Positions 25,605-36,354 of a stretch of DNA of 46,375 nt are shown one piece after another (position 1 is the stretch's first letter; each line of letters starts with the position of its first letter). Source of the stretch: Acinetobacter sp. HR7 (lineage in GTDB: Bacteria; Pseudomonadota; Gammaproteobacteria; Pseudomonadales; Moraxellaceae); assembly GCF_000773685.1 (NCBI RefSeq), contig NZ_JPQO01000189.1, positions 1-46,375 of the forward strand. Reading direction: 5' to 3'. The notes beneath the pieces were generated by a model that saw nothing but the letters and a program-made list of their open reading frames with translations, was not told where the DNA came from and did no database searches. Made by a program: the position numbers and the translations under genes.

Positions 25605-25711
25605 TCAATTTTCTCCAAAAAGGCAGTAGAGATAATCAACCGCCCCACAAAAATCTTGAGGGGCGGATAATAACCCAATTCGCCTACTGAAATCAACAGG
25701 TCTTGATCAGA
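25605..25711 (-). promoter_or_regulatory. Structured alpha-operon leader, candidate S4-binding site
   Basis: The 107 bases between rpmJ and rpsM hold a perfect 7-base-pair GC-rich stem (CCGCCCC 25640-25646 / GGGGCGG 25660-25666) nested inside pairing CAGTAG / CTACTG. In E. coli the S4 repressor target is an mRNA pseudoknot in the same place. Homology of structure is inference from position; no T run follows, so it is not a simple terminator. Confidence 0.5.
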
Positions 25712-25828
25712 TTAACCTTGACGCTGCTTATGACGAGGTTCTGCGCTACAAATTACGCGGATAACCCCATTACGACGGATAACTTTACAGCTACCACAAA
25801 TTTTCTTTACAGAAGCTTGTACTTTCAT
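25712..25828 (-). CDS. rpmJ: 50S ribosomal protein L36
   Basis: The 38-residue protein reads [20 protein letters not shown] onward and ends PRHKQRQG. It has the CxxC, Cys and His zinc set, so it is the zinc-binding (C+) form. Its place between secY and rpsM is standard for the end of the spc operon. Confidence 0.97.
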
Positions 25829-25848
25829 GATGAAACCTCTAAGTGCGC

Positions 25849-27207
25849 TTATCCCTTAGGATGAGCAGTCGTTTTTCTCATTAACGTTTGATTGTCATAC
25901 TGGTGCGAAGTGAGATGTGCTTGTAGCTGAGCCATAAAGTCCATCACCACCACAACCACGATCAGCAACGATGTACCACCCAACTGGAATGGAATTCCAA
26001 ACGAGCTTTGCAGAATCATCGGCATTAAACAGATCACAGTGATGTAAATCGCGCCAATGAAGGTCAAACGATTGAGAATATGATCTAAGTAACGAGCAGT
26101 TTGCTCACCTGGACGAATACCAGGAACGTAAGCTCCGCTGCGCTTCAAGTTCTCTGAGACTTCTTTTGGACTGAAAACCAGTGCGGTATAGAAGTAACAG
26201 AAAAAGATAATTAACGCACCAAAGAGCACCAAATACAACGGCTGACCAGGCGACAGCACCAATGCTAAATCTTGAAGACTACGCTTGATAATTCCTGCAT
26301 TAGGATCTGCACTGCCCACCCACTGACCTAAGCTCGCAGGGAACAAAAGCAGTGAACTTGCAAAGATCGCAGGAATCACACCAGCCATGTTAATTTTCAG
26401 TGGCAAATGTGTCTGCTGTGCAGTAAATACGCGACGACCCTGTTGCTTCTGAGCGTAGTTTACCGGAATACGACGCTGCGCTTTCTCGATAAATACAATC
26501 GCTGCAAGCACGGCGATAGATAACAGTGCAAAAATAGCCATACCAATCAGGCTAGACTGGCCATTATCTACAGATGTCAGGGACTGCATCACTAAAGTTG
26601 GCAGACCTGCAACAATACCAGCGAAGATGATCATGGAAATACCATTCCCCACCCCACGCTCGGTAATCTGTTCACCTAACCACATCAGGAACATGGTCCC
26701 CGCAACCAATGAGGTTACTGCAGGAACATAAAAAGCCAGACCAGAAGTCAGGGTAATACCCTGGCTGATCAGGCCAGCACACATACCAATCGCTTGCACC
26801 AGTGCAAGGAGCAATGTGCCCTGTCGTGTGTATTGATTTATTTTACGTTTGCCTTGCTCGCCTTCTTTTTTCAAAGCTTCGAGCGATGGAACGACTGTTG
26901 ACATCAGCTGCACGATAATCGAAGCAGAGATGTATGGCATGATCCCAAGAGCAAGAATAGACATTCGTTCTAATGCACCGCCCGAGAACATGTTAAACAA
27001 ACCAAGGATAGTACCTTGGTTTGCATTAAACAGATTCTCTAGCGCAGCATTGTTAATGCCCGGTACTGGAATATGTGCTCCCAGTCGAAACACCAACAAC
27101 GCACCGATGAGAAACATCATACGACGAATAATTTCACGGTATTTCACATGAAACGGTTGGCCTTTCATCATGTTGACATGACCTGAAGAACTAGGAGACA
27201 TAGACAC
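25849..27207 (-). CDS. secY: Protein translocase subunit SecY
   Basis: The 452-residue protein is the ten-span channel of the Sec translocon. [11 protein letters not shown] is the conserved end of span 1, [20 protein letters not shown] the plug-region signature, and [31 protein letters not shown] the cytoplasmic loop into span 7 that contacts SecA and the ribosome. The start may be GTG 27207 (nine bases after a GAGGAG) or ATG 27201. It ends the spc operon together with rpmJ. Confidence 0.97.
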
Positions 27208-27213
27208 TGGAGA

Positions 27214-27654
27214 TTACTCCTCGACTTTACCGCCAGCAGCTTCAAGAGCAGCTTTAGCGCCTTTAGTCACAGCAACACCTTGGATAGTGAATGCGCGAGT
27301 AACTTCACCAGAAAGTACGATACGAGCACGTAACATATCTTTACGTACAACGTTCGCAGCTTTTAAAGTTTCTAGAGACACGATGTCGCCTTCAACTTTG
27401 TTAAGCTCAGATAAACGTACTTCAGCAGTTTTCAAAGCCTGTTGGCTAGTGAAACCGAATTTAGGTAAACGACGGTAGATCGCAGTTTGACCACCTTCGA
27501 AACCTGGACGAGTACCACCGCTCTTACGTGAGTTTTGACCTTTGATACCACGACCACCAGTCTTACCAACGCCAGAACCGATACCACGACCCACGCGAAG
27601 GTTTTCACGTTTAGCACCTTCTGCAGGTGCAATTGTATTTAAACGCAGAGTCAT
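27214..27654 (-). CDS. rplO: 50S ribosomal protein L15
   Basis: The 146-residue protein has the Gly/Arg-rich N-terminal extension [20 protein letters not shown] and [20 protein letters not shown], which thread into 23S rRNA. L15 is a late-assembly 50S protein. It lies between rpmD and secY, whose start is six bases after the rplO stop. Confidence 0.98.
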   Translation of the reverse strand: MTLRLNTIAPAEGAKRENLRVGRGIGSGVGKTGGRGIKGQNSRKSGGTRPGFEGGQTAIYRRLPKFGFTSQQALKTAEVRLSELNKVEGDIVSLETLKAANVVRKDMLRARIVLSGEVTRAFTIQGVAVTKGAKAALEAAGGKVEE

Positions 27655-27657
27655 GGC

Positions 27658-27834
27658 TTATTCCTCTACACTAACCATATAGTAGACTTGGTTGATCATA
27701 CCACGGTTAGATGGAGTGTCTAACACTTCAACAGTATGACCAATACGACGCAGACCTAAACCCTTCAGGCTCAGCTTGTGATTTTTCAAGCGGTGCGATG
27801 CAGATTTAGTCTGGGTAACTTTAATCGTTTTCAT
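27658..27834 (-). CDS. rpmD: 50S ribosomal protein L30
   Basis: The 58-residue protein starts [20 protein letters not shown] and continues [20 protein letters not shown], the L30 signature. It fits exactly between rpsE and rplO, with six bases to the rpsE stop and three to the rplO start. Confidence 0.97.
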   Translation of the reverse strand: MKTIKVTQTKSASHRLKNHKLSLKGLGLRRIGHTVEVLDTPSNRGMINQVYYMVSVEE

Positions 27835-27840
27835 GATTGA

Positions 27841-28338
27841 TTACCCTTGAATTTGTTCTACTGAAAGACCACGTTTCGCAGCAACTTTCTCAGGAGAAGT
27901 CATATCACGCAGACCTTTGAAAGTCGCGTTTACTACGTTCGCAGCGTTAGTAGAACCATAACATTTAGTTAATACGTTACGTACACCAACAGCTTCTAGA
28001 ACTGCACGCATAGCGCCACCAGCAATTACACCAGTACCTTCAGAAGCAGGTTGCATGTAAACGCGGCTTGCACCGTGACGAGCGTTAATAGGGTGTTGTA
28101 CAGTACCGTTAACGAGTTCAACAGTAATCATGTTGCGACGAGCAGCTTCAAGTGCTTTAGAAATAGCAGCTGGAACTTCACGTGCTTTACCACGACCAAA
28201 ACCTACACGACCATTACCGTCACCTACCACAGTCAATGCTGTGAAAGAGAAGATACGACCACCCTTAACAACTTTGGCAACACGATCAACGGCTACCAGC
28301 TTTTCAACAAGACCTTCGTTTTGTTCAACTTTAGCCAT
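27841..28338 (-). CDS. rpsE: 30S ribosomal protein S5
   Basis: The 165-residue protein has the S5 double-stranded RNA-binding domain with [19 protein letters not shown] and [17 protein letters not shown] in the first 60 residues, the loop linked to translational fidelity and spectinomycin binding. The C-terminal domain holds [19 protein letters not shown]. It lies in the spc operon, two bases after rplR. Confidence 0.98.
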   Translation of the reverse strand: MAKVEQNEGLVEKLVAVDRVAKVVKGGRIFSFTALTVVGDGNGRVGFGRGKAREVPAAISKALEAARRNMITVELVNGTVQHPINARHGASRVYMQPASEGTGVIAGGAMRAVLEAVGVRNVLTKCYGSTNAANVVNATFKGLRDMTSPEKVAAKRGLSVEQIQG

Positions 28339-28340
28339 GA

Positions 28341-28691
28341 TTAGAACTCCAAGCCGTTTTCACGAGCAGCATCAGCCAAGGCTTTGATACGACCATGATA
28401 TTTGAAACCAGAACGGTCAAACGCAACTTTAGTTACACCAGCTGCTTTAGCGCGTTCTGCGATTAAAGCACCTACTTTCTTAGCTGCTTCAACATTACCA
28501 GTTGTACCAGCACGTAAAGTAGCGTCTAGAGTAGAAGCTTGCGCTAATACTTTGCCACCATCTGCTGAGATAACTTGAGCATAGATGTGACGCGGAGTGC
28601 GGTTTACACACAAACGAGTCGCACCCAGTGCACGAATGTGCAAGCGTGTGCTTTTCGCACGACGCAAACGGGATTGTTTCTTTTCGTTCAT
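28341..28691 (-). CDS. rplR: 50S ribosomal protein L18
   Basis: The 116-residue protein starts with the basic [20 protein letters not shown] and ends [20 protein letters not shown], typical of L18, which binds 5S rRNA with L5 and L25. It lies in spc order between rplF and rpsE. Confidence 0.98.
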   Translation of the reverse strand: MNEKKQSRLRRAKSTRLHIRALGATRLCVNRTPRHIYAQVISADGGKVLAQASTLDATLRAGTTGNVEAAKKVGALIAERAKAAGVTKVAFDRSGFKYHGRIKALADAARENGLEF

Positions 28692-28705
28692 AAGAACCTC
28701 GCGCC

Positions 28706-29239
28706 TTATTTCTTCTTAGCTTCTTTACGAAGTACAACTTCGTCAGAATAACGAACACCTTTACCTTTATATGGCTCTGGTGGACGGTAACCACGGATCT
28801 CAGCAGCAACCTGACCTAAAAGTGCTTTATCAGCAGATTTAAGTACGATTTCAGTTGCAGATGGAGTTTCAGCAGTTACACCTTCAGGAAGGTTGTAGTC
28901 GATTGGGTGAGAGAAACCAAGGTTAAGATTAACAACGTTACCTTTAACCGCAGCTTTATAACCGACACCAATCAGTTGTAACTTGCGTTCGAAACCTTCG
29001 CTAACACCTTTTACAAGGTTGTTAAGCACAGCGCGAGCAGTACCAGCCTGCATCCAAGCGTCTTTAGATTCAGCTTTAGGAGCAATAACTAGAGTACCGT
29101 CTTCCTGTTTTAGCTCGACCAGCGCATGCAGGTTGAAAGACAATGAACCTTTAGTGCCTTTCACTTCGACCTGCCGGCCGTTCTGAGTAACTGTTACACC
29201 GTTAGGTACAGTTACTGGGGCTTTAGCCACACGAGACAT
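28706..29239 (-). CDS. rplF: 50S ribosomal protein L6
   Basis: The 177-residue protein starts [17 protein letters not shown] and ends in the conserved [20 protein letters not shown] segment of the second L6 repeat. L6 lies near the GTPase-associated centre of the 50S subunit. It sits between rpsH and rplR. Confidence 0.98.
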   Translation of the reverse strand: MSRVAKAPVTVPNGVTVTQNGRQVEVKGTKGSLSFNLHALVELKQEDGTLVIAPKAESKDAWMQAGTARAVLNNLVKGVSEGFERKLQLIGVGYKAAVKGNVVNLNLGFSHPIDYNLPEGVTAETPSATEIVLKSADKALLGQVAAEIRGYRPPEPYKGKGVRYSDEVVLRKEAKKK

Positions 29240-29252
29240 GAGGAATCACCTA

Positions 29253-29651
29253 TTAAGAAACAAAAGCAATAACTTCACCACCGATACCTGCAGCACGTGC
29301 AGCGCGATCAGTCATGATGCCTTTGCTTGTAGAAACAATTGCAATACCTAAACCTTGCTTAACGCTTGGAAGTGCATCTTTACCGCGATACTGACGTAGA
29401 CCTGGACGGCTTACGCGTTTCACAGTTTCGATAACTGGTTTGCCTTCGAAATATTTTAAAGTCAAAGTAAGCGTTGCTTTATTGCCTTCAGCTTCAGCAA
29501 CTGCTACGTCAGCGATATAACCTTCTTGTTTAAGAACGTTAGCGATCGCAACTTTTAACTTAGAGTTAGGCATAGAAACAGTTTGTTTCTTTGCCATTTG
29601 CGCGTTACGAACACGTGTTAGCATGTCGGCAACGGTATCTTGCATACTCAT
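29253..29651 (-). CDS. rpsH: 30S ribosomal protein S8
   Basis: The 132-residue protein starts [20 protein letters not shown] and ends with the S8 signature [21 protein letters not shown]8 binds the central domain of 16S rRNA. In E. coli it represses the spc operon by binding mRNA near the start of rplE; I did not identify that structure with confidence here. Confidence 0.98.
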   Translation of the reverse strand: MSMQDTVADMLTRVRNAQMAKKQTVSMPNSKLKVAIANVLKQEGYIADVAVAEAEGNKATLTLTLKYFEGKPVIETVKRVSRPGLRQYRGKDALPSVKQGLGIAIVSTSKGIMTDRAARAAGIGGEVIAFVS

Positions 29652-29663
29652 TTATAGTGCTCC

Positions 29664-29969
29664 TTACCAGCTTGCCTTAACAACGCCAGGTACATCACCT
29701 TGCATTACTGTTTCGCGTAATTTGTTACGGCTTAAACCGAACTTACGGAAGTAACCATGAGGACGACCAGTCAAACCACAACGGTTACGTAGACGTACTG
29801 GAGATGCATTACGTGGTAATGCTTGTAATTTCATCATCGCTTCGAAACGTTCTTCGTCTGATGCATTTACGTTTGCAATGATTGCTTTTAATTCAGCACG
29901 TTTTGCAGCGTATTTAGCAACAGTAGCTTCGCGTTTCAATTCGCGATTAATCATACCTTTCTTAGCCAT
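29664..29969 (-). CDS. rpsN: 30S ribosomal protein S14
   Basis: The 101-residue protein is the long form without the four zinc cysteines (C- type), containing [20 protein letters not shown] and [19 protein letters not shown]. It is at the head of the 30S subunit near the A site. Position between rplE and rpsH is standard. Confidence 0.98.
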   Translation of the reverse strand: MAKKGMINRELKREATVAKYAAKRAELKAIIANVNASDEERFEAMMKLQALPRNASPVRLRNRCGLTGRPHGYFRKFGLSRNKLRETVMQGDVPGVVKASW

Positions 29970-29978
29970 ATCGACCTC

Positions 29979-30515
29979 TTATTTGAACGGGAAGCCGAAT
30001 GCACGCATAAGCGCACGGCCTTCGTCATCGGTGCGAGCAGTCGTAGTGATGGTAATATCCATACCACGAATACGATCAATCTTATCGAAATCGATTTCAG
30101 GGAAAACGATTTGTTCTTTAAGACCCATTGAGTAGTTACCACGACCATCGAATGATTTCGCAGAGAAACCACGGAAGTCACGGATACGAGGAATCGCAAT
30201 CGAGATCAGACGGTCTAAGAATTCGTACATGCGTTCGCCACGCAGAGTAACTTTACAACCGATCGGCCAACCATCACGGATTTTGAAACCAGCGATAGAT
30301 TTACGAGCGAGTGTAAGTACTGGTTTTTGACCAGCGATCGCTTGCATGTCAGCTAGAGCACCATCAAGGAGTTTTTTGTCAGCAGCAGCTGCACCAACAC
30401 CCATGTTTAGTGTAATTTTTGTGATGCGTGGAATTTCCATCACATTCTTGATGCCAAGTTCTTCTTTTAACTTAGCACGAAGTTCGTCGTTGTAACGTGT
30501 TTTAAGTCTGGCCAT
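29979..30515 (-). CDS. rplE: 50S ribosomal protein L5
   Basis: The 178-residue protein starts [20 protein letters not shown] and carries [13 protein letters not shown] and [19 protein letters not shown], the L5 marks. It binds 5S rRNA and bridges to S13 in the head of the small subunit. It ends [14 protein letters not shown] as expected. Confidence 0.98.
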   Translation of the reverse strand: MARLKTRYNDELRAKLKEELGIKNVMEIPRITKITLNMGVGAAAADKKLLDGALADMQAIAGQKPVLTLARKSIAGFKIRDGWPIGCKVTLRGERMYEFLDRLISIAIPRIRDFRGFSAKSFDGRGNYSMGLKEQIVFPEIDFDKIDRIRGMDITITTTARTDDEGRALMRAFGFPFK

Positions 30516-30531
30516 TGCCTATTTCAACCTA

Positions 30532-30849
30532 TTACTTCGCTACCGCCACTGGTTCACCATTAGATTTGTAAACGCGAGTTTTCACACCGTCTACTACTTG
30601 GTAACCAACACGGTCAGCCTTTTGGGTTGTAGCATTTAAAATTGCCACGTTTGAAATGTGAAGAGAAGCTTCTTGAGTTACAACGCCGCCTTCAGCGCCA
30701 GTAACACGGTTAGGCTTCTGGTGTTTCTTAACTAGGTTAAGACCTTCTACCTTCACACGGTCATGAGAAACTGACAATACAGTACCCTGTTTGCCTTTTT
30801 CTTTACCTGCGATCACGATTACTTGATCGCCTTTTTTAATCTTAGCCAT
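30532..30849 (-). CDS. rplX: 50S ribosomal protein L24
   Basis: The 105-residue protein starts MAKIKKGDQVIVIAGKEKGK, the KOW motif of L24, followed by VKVEGLNLVKKHQKPN. L24 initiates 50S assembly and lies at the exit tunnel. It is nine bases after rplN. Confidence 0.98.
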   Translation of the reverse strand: MAKIKKGDQVIVIAGKEKGKQGTVLSVSHDRVKVEGLNLVKKHQKPNRVTGAEGGVVTQEASLHISNVAILNATTQKADRVGYQVVDGVKTRVYKSNGEPVAVAK

Positions 30850-30858
30850 GATTGCCTC

Positions 30859-31227
30859 TTATAGAACTTCAGGAGCCAATGAAATAATTTTCATGAACTG
30901 TTCAGTACGAAGTTCACGAGTCACTGGTCCGAAAATACGAGTTGCAATCGGCGCTTTGTTGTTGTTCAAAATAACAGCAGCGTTATCGTCGAAACGAATC
31001 ACTGAACCGTCTGGACGACGGATGCCGAATTTAGTACGTACAACAACTGCATTCATCACGTCACCTTTTTTAACACGTGCGCGTGGAATTGCTTCTTTTA
31101 CAGTAACTTTAATAATGTCGCCAACAGAAGCATAACGACGATGTGAACCACCAAGTACTTTAATACATTGTACGCGGCGAGCACCACTGTTGTCTGCTAC
31201 GTCGAGCATAGTTTCGGTCTGAATCAT
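30859..31227 (-). CDS. rplN: 50S ribosomal protein L14
   Basis: The 122-residue protein starts [20 protein letters not shown] and carries the L14 signature around residues 60-85 ([20 protein letters not shown]). ATG 31227 gives the usual family length; the frame open upstream is non-coding. It is the first spc-operon gene, preceded by a long hairpin. Confidence 0.98.
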
Positions 31228-31246
31228 TGCCCTACTCCAAAACCGA

Positions 31247-31304
31247 GCATCACCGGTCACAATTTCGAAAGGCTCAAAGAGTACTCGAAATTGACCGATG
31301 ATGC
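31247..31304 (-). promoter_or_regulatory. Long hairpin between rpsQ and rplN
   Basis: Arms 31247-31268 and 31285-31304 are almost fully complementary: 20 pairs with one G-U mismatch-type position and a 2-base bulge, around a 16-base loop. It lies exactly at the S10/spc boundary, has no T run, and so looks like an RNA-processing or regulatory hairpin rather than a terminator. Confidence 0.7.
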
Positions 31305-31318
31305 AACAAGAACGTTAA

Positions 31319-31576
31319 TTACTCAGCAGCTGCTTCAACAACTTCAACTAGAGTCCAAGACTTAGTTTTAGAAATTGGGCGGCTTTCTTTGATTGTTACA
31401 ACGTCGCCTAATTTAGCTGTGTTGTTCTCATCATGAGCATGTAATTTTGTTGAACGGCGGATTGATTTGCCATACAACGGGTGTTGAACGCGGCGTTCGA
31501 TAAGTACAACAATAGACTTGTCCATTTTGTCGCTTACAACTTTGCCGGTTAACGTGCGGACTGTTTTTTCACTCAT
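31319..31576 (-). CDS. rpsQ: 30S ribosomal protein S17
   Basis: The 85-residue protein starts [20 protein letters not shown] and holds [20 protein letters not shown], the S17 signature. Its ATG overlaps the rpmC stop by four bases (ATGA), suggesting translational coupling. It is the last S10-operon gene before the long hairpin. Confidence 0.98.
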   Translation of the reverse strand: MSEKTVRTLTGKVVSDKMDKSIVVLIERRVQHPLYGKSIRRSTKLHAHDENNTAKLGDVVTIKESRPISKTKSWTLVEVVEAAAE

Positions 31577-31770
31577 TGTCCGTTCCCCTGTTTTTCGGTA
31601 AGTAGGGTCTTGATACGAGCAATAGTCTTACGAGTCAATTGCACTTCGTGCGATTTACCCAATTGACCAGTTGCTTTCGCCATACGAAGACGGAATTGGT
31701 TAAGCTGTTGCTCATCAAGCAAAGCTGTCAACTCTTCTACCGACTTTTCACGTAGATCTTTAGTTTTCAT
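31573..31770 (-). CDS. rpmC: 50S ribosomal protein L29
   Basis: The 65-residue two-helix protein starts [20 protein letters not shown] and carries [20 protein letters not shown], typical of L29 at the tunnel exit, where it helps dock SRP and trigger factor. It overlaps rplP by one base and rpsQ by four. Confidence 0.98.
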   Translation of the reverse strand: MKTKDLREKSVEELTALLDEQQLNQFRLRMAKATGQLGKSHEVQLTRKTIARIKTLLTEKQGNGQ

Positions 31771-32183
31771 TACATTACCGTCCGAGTCACGATAGTGGTT
31801 TTAAACGGAAGTTTAGCGGCAGCAAGCGTGAACGCTTCGCGAGCCAGTTCTTCGTTAACACCATCAATTTCGTACAAGACTTTACCTGGTTTGATTTGGC
31901 AAACCCAGTATTCCACAGAACCTTTACCTTTACCCATACGAACTTCAAGAGGTTTAGAAGTAATAGGTTTGTCTGGGAAGACACGGATAAAGATCTTACC
32001 ACCACGTTTGATACGACGGCTGATTGTACGACGCGCTGCTTCAATTTGACGCGCAGTCATTTGACCACGTTCAATTGATTTAAGTGCGATTGTACCGAAA
32101 GATACTGTACTACCGCGGTGCGCCAGACCAGTGTTACGGCCTTTTTGCACCTTACGGAATTTCATACGTTTTGGTTGCAACAT
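31770..32183 (-). CDS. rplP: 50S ribosomal protein L16
   Basis: The 137-residue protein starts [20 protein letters not shown] and carries [19 protein letters not shown] and [20 protein letters not shown], the two L16 signatures. L16 is near the A site and peptidyl transferase centre. It starts three bases after the rpsC stop. Confidence 0.98.
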   Translation of the reverse strand: MLQPKRMKFRKVQKGRNTGLAHRGSTVSFGTIALKSIERGQMTARQIEAARRTISRRIKRGGKIFIRVFPDKPITSKPLEVRMGKGKGSVEYWVCQIKPGKVLYEIDGVNEELAREAFTLAAAKLPFKTTIVTRTVM

Positions 32184-32186
32184 GGA

Positions 32187-32939
32187 TTATTCTCCTTTTT
32201 CAGCAGAACGATCATTGCGACGACCACGACGCTCTTGACCTTCACCACGACCGCGACCACGTTTAGCTGGACGTTCTTCAGCTGGAGCTGGGTTCATGAC
32301 TTGTTTCATGCCGCCCAAGATCTCGCCACGGAAGATCCAAACTTTAACACCAATCGTACCGTAAGTAGTTTCAGCACGCATAGTTGCATAGTCGATGTCG
32401 GCACGAAGAGTATGAAGAGGTACACGACCTTCACGATACCATTCAGTACGAGCGATCTCAGCACCACCTAAACGGCCTGAAACTTCAACTTTGATACCTT
32501 TAGCGCCAGCACGCATAGTGTTTTGAACCGCACGTTTCATAGCACGACGGAACATTACACGTTTTTCTAATTGAGAAGCGATAGCTTCAGCAACTAGACG
32601 CGCGTCTAAGTCTGGACGATCAATTTCGTTGATGCTTACTTGCGCTGGAACACCCATGATAGATGTTAATTCGCGCTGTAATTTCTCAATGTCTTCGCCT
32701 TTTTTACCGATCACGATACCAGGGCGCGCAGTGCTGATAGTCACTTTCGCAGCGCCTGTAGGGCGTTCGATAAGAATATTGCTTACCATTGCATTCTTAA
32801 GTTTTTTAGTCAAAAACTCGCGAACTTGCAAATCTTTCAGCAAGTATTCAGCGTATTGTTTCGGATTCGCATACCAGTTAGCGTTATGACGTTTCACAAC
32901 ACCTAGGCGGATACCGATTGGATGAACCTTCTGACCCAT
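32187..32939 (-). CDS. rpsC: 30S ribosomal protein S3
   Basis: The 250-residue protein starts [20 protein letters not shown], has the KH domain motif [12 protein letters not shown] near residue 75, and the C-terminal domain [18 protein letters not shown]. The last 35 residues are an Arg/Glu-rich tail, a bit longer than the 233-residue E. coli protein. S3 forms the mRNA entry helicase site with S4 and S5. Confidence 0.98.
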   Translation of the reverse strand: MGQKVHPIGIRLGVVKRHNANWYANPKQYAEYLLKDLQVREFLTKKLKNAMVSNILIERPTGAAKVTISTARPGIVIGKKGEDIEKLQRELTSIMGVPAQVSINEIDRPDLDARLVAEAIASQLEKRVMFRRAMKRAVQNTMRAGAKGIKVEVSGRLGGAEIARTEWYREGRVPLHTLRADIDYATMRAETTYGTIGVKVWIFRGEILGGMKQVMNPAPAEERPAKRGRGRGEGQERRGRRNDRSAEKGE

Positions 32940-32940
32940 A

Positions 32941-33273
32941 TCAAACCCCTACCTTAACGGTAATGTGACAAGTACGCTTAGTAATACGATCGGCACGGCC
33001 TTTAGCACGTGGCATAATACGTTTCAGGCTCATGCCTTCATCAACGTAGATCGTAGAAACTTTAAGGTCGTCTACATCTAAACTGTTATTGTGTTCAGCG
33101 TTCGCAATCGCAGATTCCAACGCTTTCTTAACTAGAACTGCAGCTTTTTTGTTGCTGAAGTTAAGGATGTTAAGAGCGTGCGCAACAGATTTGCCGCGGA
33201 TCAGGTCTGCAACCAAACGTGCCTTTTGTGCCGAGATAGCGGCACCGCGTAATTTAGCAGTTACTTCCATCAT
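32941..33273 (-). CDS. rplV: 50S ribosomal protein L22
   Basis: The 110-residue protein has [20 protein letters not shown] and ends [20 protein letters not shown], the hairpin of which reaches into the exit tunnel where macrolide-resistance changes occur. Two ATGs open the frame (33273 and 33270); either is possible. Position between rpsS and rpsC is standard. Confidence 0.98.
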
Positions 33274-33281
33274 AGCACCTA

Positions 33282-33557
33282 TTAACGTTTAGATTTCTTG
33301 TCAACACCGTGACCACGGTAGGTACGAGTCGGTGCAAATTCACCAAGCTTGTGACCAACCATATGTTCAGTAACGATTACTGGAACATGGTTACGACCAT
33401 TGTGTACAGAAATTGTTAAACCAACAAAATCCGGTAGGATCATCGAACGACGCGACCAAGTTTTGATCGGCTTACGAGAGTTACTCGCTACAGCCGCTTC
33501 AACCTTAGCGAACAAGTGCGCATCGACGAATGGGCCTTTTTTCAGAGAACGAGGCAT
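33282..33557 (-). CDS. rpsS: 30S ribosomal protein S19
   Basis: The 91-residue protein starts [20 protein letters not shown] and carries [20 protein letters not shown], typical of S19, which pairs with S13 in the 30S head. It lies between rplB and rplV. Confidence 0.98.
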
Positions 33558-33576
33558 TGTCAGATTCCTTTACTTG

Positions 33577-34401
33577 TTACTTAACGCGACGGTCGCGAAT
33601 AATCATCTTAGTCGTACGCTTGTTGGTACGTGTCTTGTACCCTTTAGCTTTTTGACCCCATGGGCTTACAGGTTGAATACCTTTGTTACGCCCTTCACCA
33701 CCACCGTGCGGGTGATCGATTGGGTTCATCGCCATACCACGAACGGTAGGACGAACGCCACGCCAGCGAGATGCACCAGCTTTACCCAATGAACGAAGGT
33801 TGCTTTCTGAGTTAGATACTTCACCTAACACAGCGCGACATTCAACGTGTACTTTACGCATTTCACCTGAACGAAGACGAATGATTGCGTATGAACCGTC
33901 ACGACCCAACAATTGAGCAGAAGCACCAGCAGAACGTACTAATTGTGCGCCTTTACCGATTTTAAGCTCGATGTTGTGAAGAGTAGAACCGATAGGCATG
34001 TTACGAAGTGGTAAGCAGTTACCTGGACGGATTGGAGCATCGTTACCAGATTGAACTGAATCACCAGCACGTAAACCTTTAGGCGCGATGATGTAGCGAC
34101 GTTCACCGTCAGCATACTTCAACAGCGCGATGTGCGCAGTACGGTTTGGATCGTATTCGATACGCTCAACTACAGCTGGGATGCCGTCTTTGTTACGTTT
34201 GAAGTCTACGATACGGTAGTGTTGTTTGTGACCGCCACCAACGTGACGAGTTGTAATGTGACCGTTGTTATTACGGCCGCCAGTACGTTTTTTAGCTTCA
34301 ACTAGTGGAGCATAAGGAGCGCCTTTGTGAAGGTGATCATGAACCACTTTCTCTACAAAGCGACGTCCTGGAGACGTTGGCTTACATTTTTGAATAGGCA
34401 T
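33577..34401 (-). CDS. rplB: 50S ribosomal protein L2
   Basis: The 274-residue protein carries the OB and SH3-like RNA-binding folds, with [20 protein letters not shown] near residue 40 and the universally conserved [18 protein letters not shown]-type loop (here [18 protein letters not shown]) near residue 225, whose His supports the peptidyl transferase centre. It ends [13 protein letters not shown]. Confidence 0.98.
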   Translation of the reverse strand: MPIQKCKPTSPGRRFVEKVVHDHLHKGAPYAPLVEAKKRTGGRNNNGHITTRHVGGGHKQHYRIVDFKRNKDGIPAVVERIEYDPNRTAHIALLKYADGERRYIIAPKGLRAGDSVQSGNDAPIRPGNCLPLRNMPIGSTLHNIELKIGKGAQLVRSAGASAQLLGRDGSYAIIRLRSGEMRKVHVECRAVLGEVSNSESNLRSLGKAGASRWRGVRPTVRGMAMNPIDHPHGGGEGRNKGIQPVSPWGQKAKGYKTRTNKRTTKMIIRDRRVK

Positions 34402-34412
34402 AGTTTTCGTCC

Positions 34413-34733
34413 TTATTCCGCTGCGCTTTCAGCGGCATCGCCCAAGTCAGCCATTTCTACATCTTGGCCAGCTTTCAGGGTGACGTATGCTTTTTTAACA
34501 TCAGAACGACGTCCTAATGTCTTACCAAAGCGTTTAGTTTTACCTTTAGTGATCGTAGTGTTAACTTTAACAACTTGAACACCAAACAATTGTTCAACTG
34601 CTTTTTTGATTTCAAGTTTAGTTGCATCAGTAGCAACTTTAAAAACTTGAACACCAGCAGTTTCACCTAAAACTTGTGCTTTTTCTGAGAAAACAGGTCC
34701 TTTGAGGACTTGATATAAACGTTCGTTGTTCAT
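34413..34733 (-). CDS. rplW: 50S ribosomal protein L23
   Basis: The 106-residue protein starts [20 protein letters not shown] and carries [16 protein letters not shown] and [20 protein letters not shown]23 is at the exit tunnel and docks trigger factor and SRP. Its ATG overlaps the rplD stop by four bases. Confidence 0.98.
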   Translation of the reverse strand: MNNERLYQVLKGPVFSEKAQVLGETAGVQVFKVATDATKLEIKKAVEQLFGVQVVKVNTTITKGKTKRFGKTLGRRSDVKKAYVTLKAGQDVEMADLGDAAESAAE

Positions 34734-35332
34734 CCGAGTTCTACCTCAATTTTCTTAGCAGCAGCTACAGACATAACAACTTTATCGAACGCGATCAAGC
34801 TAACTGGATCGATAGCTGTAGCATCAACCACATCAACGTGTGGAAGGTTACGTGCAGCTAGATACAAGTTCTCATCAACAGCATCAGTAACGATTAATGC
34901 ACGAGTTGCATTCAAGTCGTTAAGTTTTGCAAGCAATTCTTTAGTTTTAGGAGCTGCAACTGCAAACTCTTCAACTAGTACAAGGCGATCTTGACGAACA
35001 AGTTCAGCCAGGATGCATTGCATAGCACCGCGGTACATTTTACGGTTTACTTTTTGAGACCAGTCTTGTGGACGAGCAGCAAAAGTTTTACCACCGCCAA
35101 CCCAGATTGGGCTACGAATAGAACCAGCACGAGCGCGGCCAGTACCTTTTTGACGGAAAGGTTTTTTACCACCGCCAGAAACGTCTGCGCGTGATTTTTG
35201 AGCACGAGAACCTTGACGACCACCAGCTAAGTAAGCTGTTACAACTTGGTGTACAAGTGCTTCATTAAATTCACGACCGAACGCAACTTCTGATAATTCA
35301 ACAGCAGAGCCGGAAACAGTATTTAAATTCAC
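34730..35332 (-). CDS. rplD: 50S ribosomal protein L4
   Basis: The 200-residue protein carries [20 protein letters not shown] and the long internal loop [20 protein letters not shown] that enters the exit tunnel. In E. coli L4 represses the S10 operon through its leader. The start is GTG 35332, supported by GAGGGGA eight bases upstream and by N-terminal alignment. It overlaps rplW by four bases. Confidence 0.97.
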   Translation of the reverse strand: MNLNTVSGSAVELSEVAFGREFNEALVHQVVTAYLAGGRQGSRAQKSRADVSGGGKKPFRQKGTGRARAGSIRSPIWVGGGKTFAARPQDWSQKVNRKMYRGAMQCILAELVRQDRLVLVEEFAVAAPKTKELLAKLNDLNATRALIVTDAVDENLYLAARNLPHVDVVDATAIDPVSLIAFDKVVMSVAAAKKIEVELG

Positions 35333-35343
35333 GTTATTTCCCC

Positions 35344-35982
35344 TCAGGCCTTGATCGTAGGACGAACAGTTACGTCGCCACCAGTAGCGCCAGGAATCGC
35401 ACCTTTAACTACTAGAACTGAACGTTCTGTGTCGATAGATACAATTTCAAGACCCTGAACAGTTACGCGTTCTGCACCAAGGTGACCAGGCATTTTTTTG
35501 CCTTTGAACACGCGACCAGGAGTCTGGTTTTGACCTGTAGAACCTAGAACACGGTGAGAAACAGAGTTACCGTGAGTAGCGTCTTGAGTACGGAAGTTCC
35601 AACGTTTAACACCACCTTGGAAACCTTTACCTTTAGACTGACCAGTTACGTCAACGATTTGACCAACTGTGAACAGATCTACACCGATAGTAGCGCCAAC
35701 TTCACGACCTTCAAGCTCAGCTTCTGAAACGCGGAATTCTTGAACCAGACGACCAGCAGCAACACCAGCTTTCGCAAAGTGACCTTTCTGAGCGTTAGTT
35801 ACGCGTGATTCGCGACGTTCACCAGTAGTGATTTGAATCGCTTGATAACCATCAGTTTCAAGCGTTTTGATTTGAGTGATGCGGTTAGGATCAACCTCAA
35901 TCACTGTAACAGGCACAGAAACACCAGCATCTGTGAAGATGCGTGTCATACCGCACTTGCGACCGACTAAACCAATAGCCAT
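35344..35982 (-). CDS. rplC: 50S ribosomal protein L3
   Basis: The 212-residue protein starts [20 protein letters not shown] and carries [20 protein letters not shown], then [20 protein letters not shown], the L3 marks near the peptidyl transferase centre. ATG 35982 sits nine bases from an AGAGG; another ATG two codons upstream (35988) is too close to it. Confidence 0.98.
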   Translation of the reverse strand: MAIGLVGRKCGMTRIFTDAGVSVPVTVIEVDPNRITQIKTLETDGYQAIQITTGERRESRVTNAQKGHFAKAGVAAGRLVQEFRVSEAELEGREVGATIGVDLFTVGQIVDVTGQSKGKGFQGGVKRWNFRTQDATHGNSVSHRVLGSTGQNQTPGRVFKGKKMPGHLGAERVTVQGLEIVSIDTERSVLVVKGAIPGATGGDVTVRPTIKA

Positions 35983-36042
35983 GTGCATAAACCTCTAAAA
36001 AAGCGGCCTAATTAACTCAGAGTGTTAATTAACCCGAAAGCC

Positions 36043-36354
36043 TTAACCCAATGCGATCTGAACATCAACACCAGCTGCAAGATCTAACTTCATCAATGCA
36101 TCAACAGTTTTGTCTGTTGGTTGAACGATGTCGATCAGACGTTTGTAAGTGCGGATCTCGTATTGGTCACGCGCATCTTTGTTAACGTGTGGTGATGTTA
36201 AAACGTTAAAACGTTCAATGCGTGTAGGCATTGGAATTGGACCGCAAACTTGTGCGCCAGTACGTTTTGCTGTTTCTACGATTTCTTGAGCTGATTGATC
36301 AATAAGACGGTGATCAAAAGACTTAAGACGGATACGAATTCTCTGGTTAGACAT
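36043..36354 (-). CDS. rpsJ: 30S ribosomal protein S10 (NusE)
   Basis: The 103-residue protein starts [20 protein letters not shown] and carries [21 protein letters not shown]10 is in the 30S head and also joins NusB in transcription antitermination. ATG 36354 gives the family length; the frame upstream lies in the leader. It is the first gene of the S10 operon. Confidence 0.98.

Noticed and set aside
22797-36354. Long open frames on the + strand across the ribosomal cluster
   Set aside because: They are antisense to highly conserved ribosomal protein genes and reflect their codon bias.
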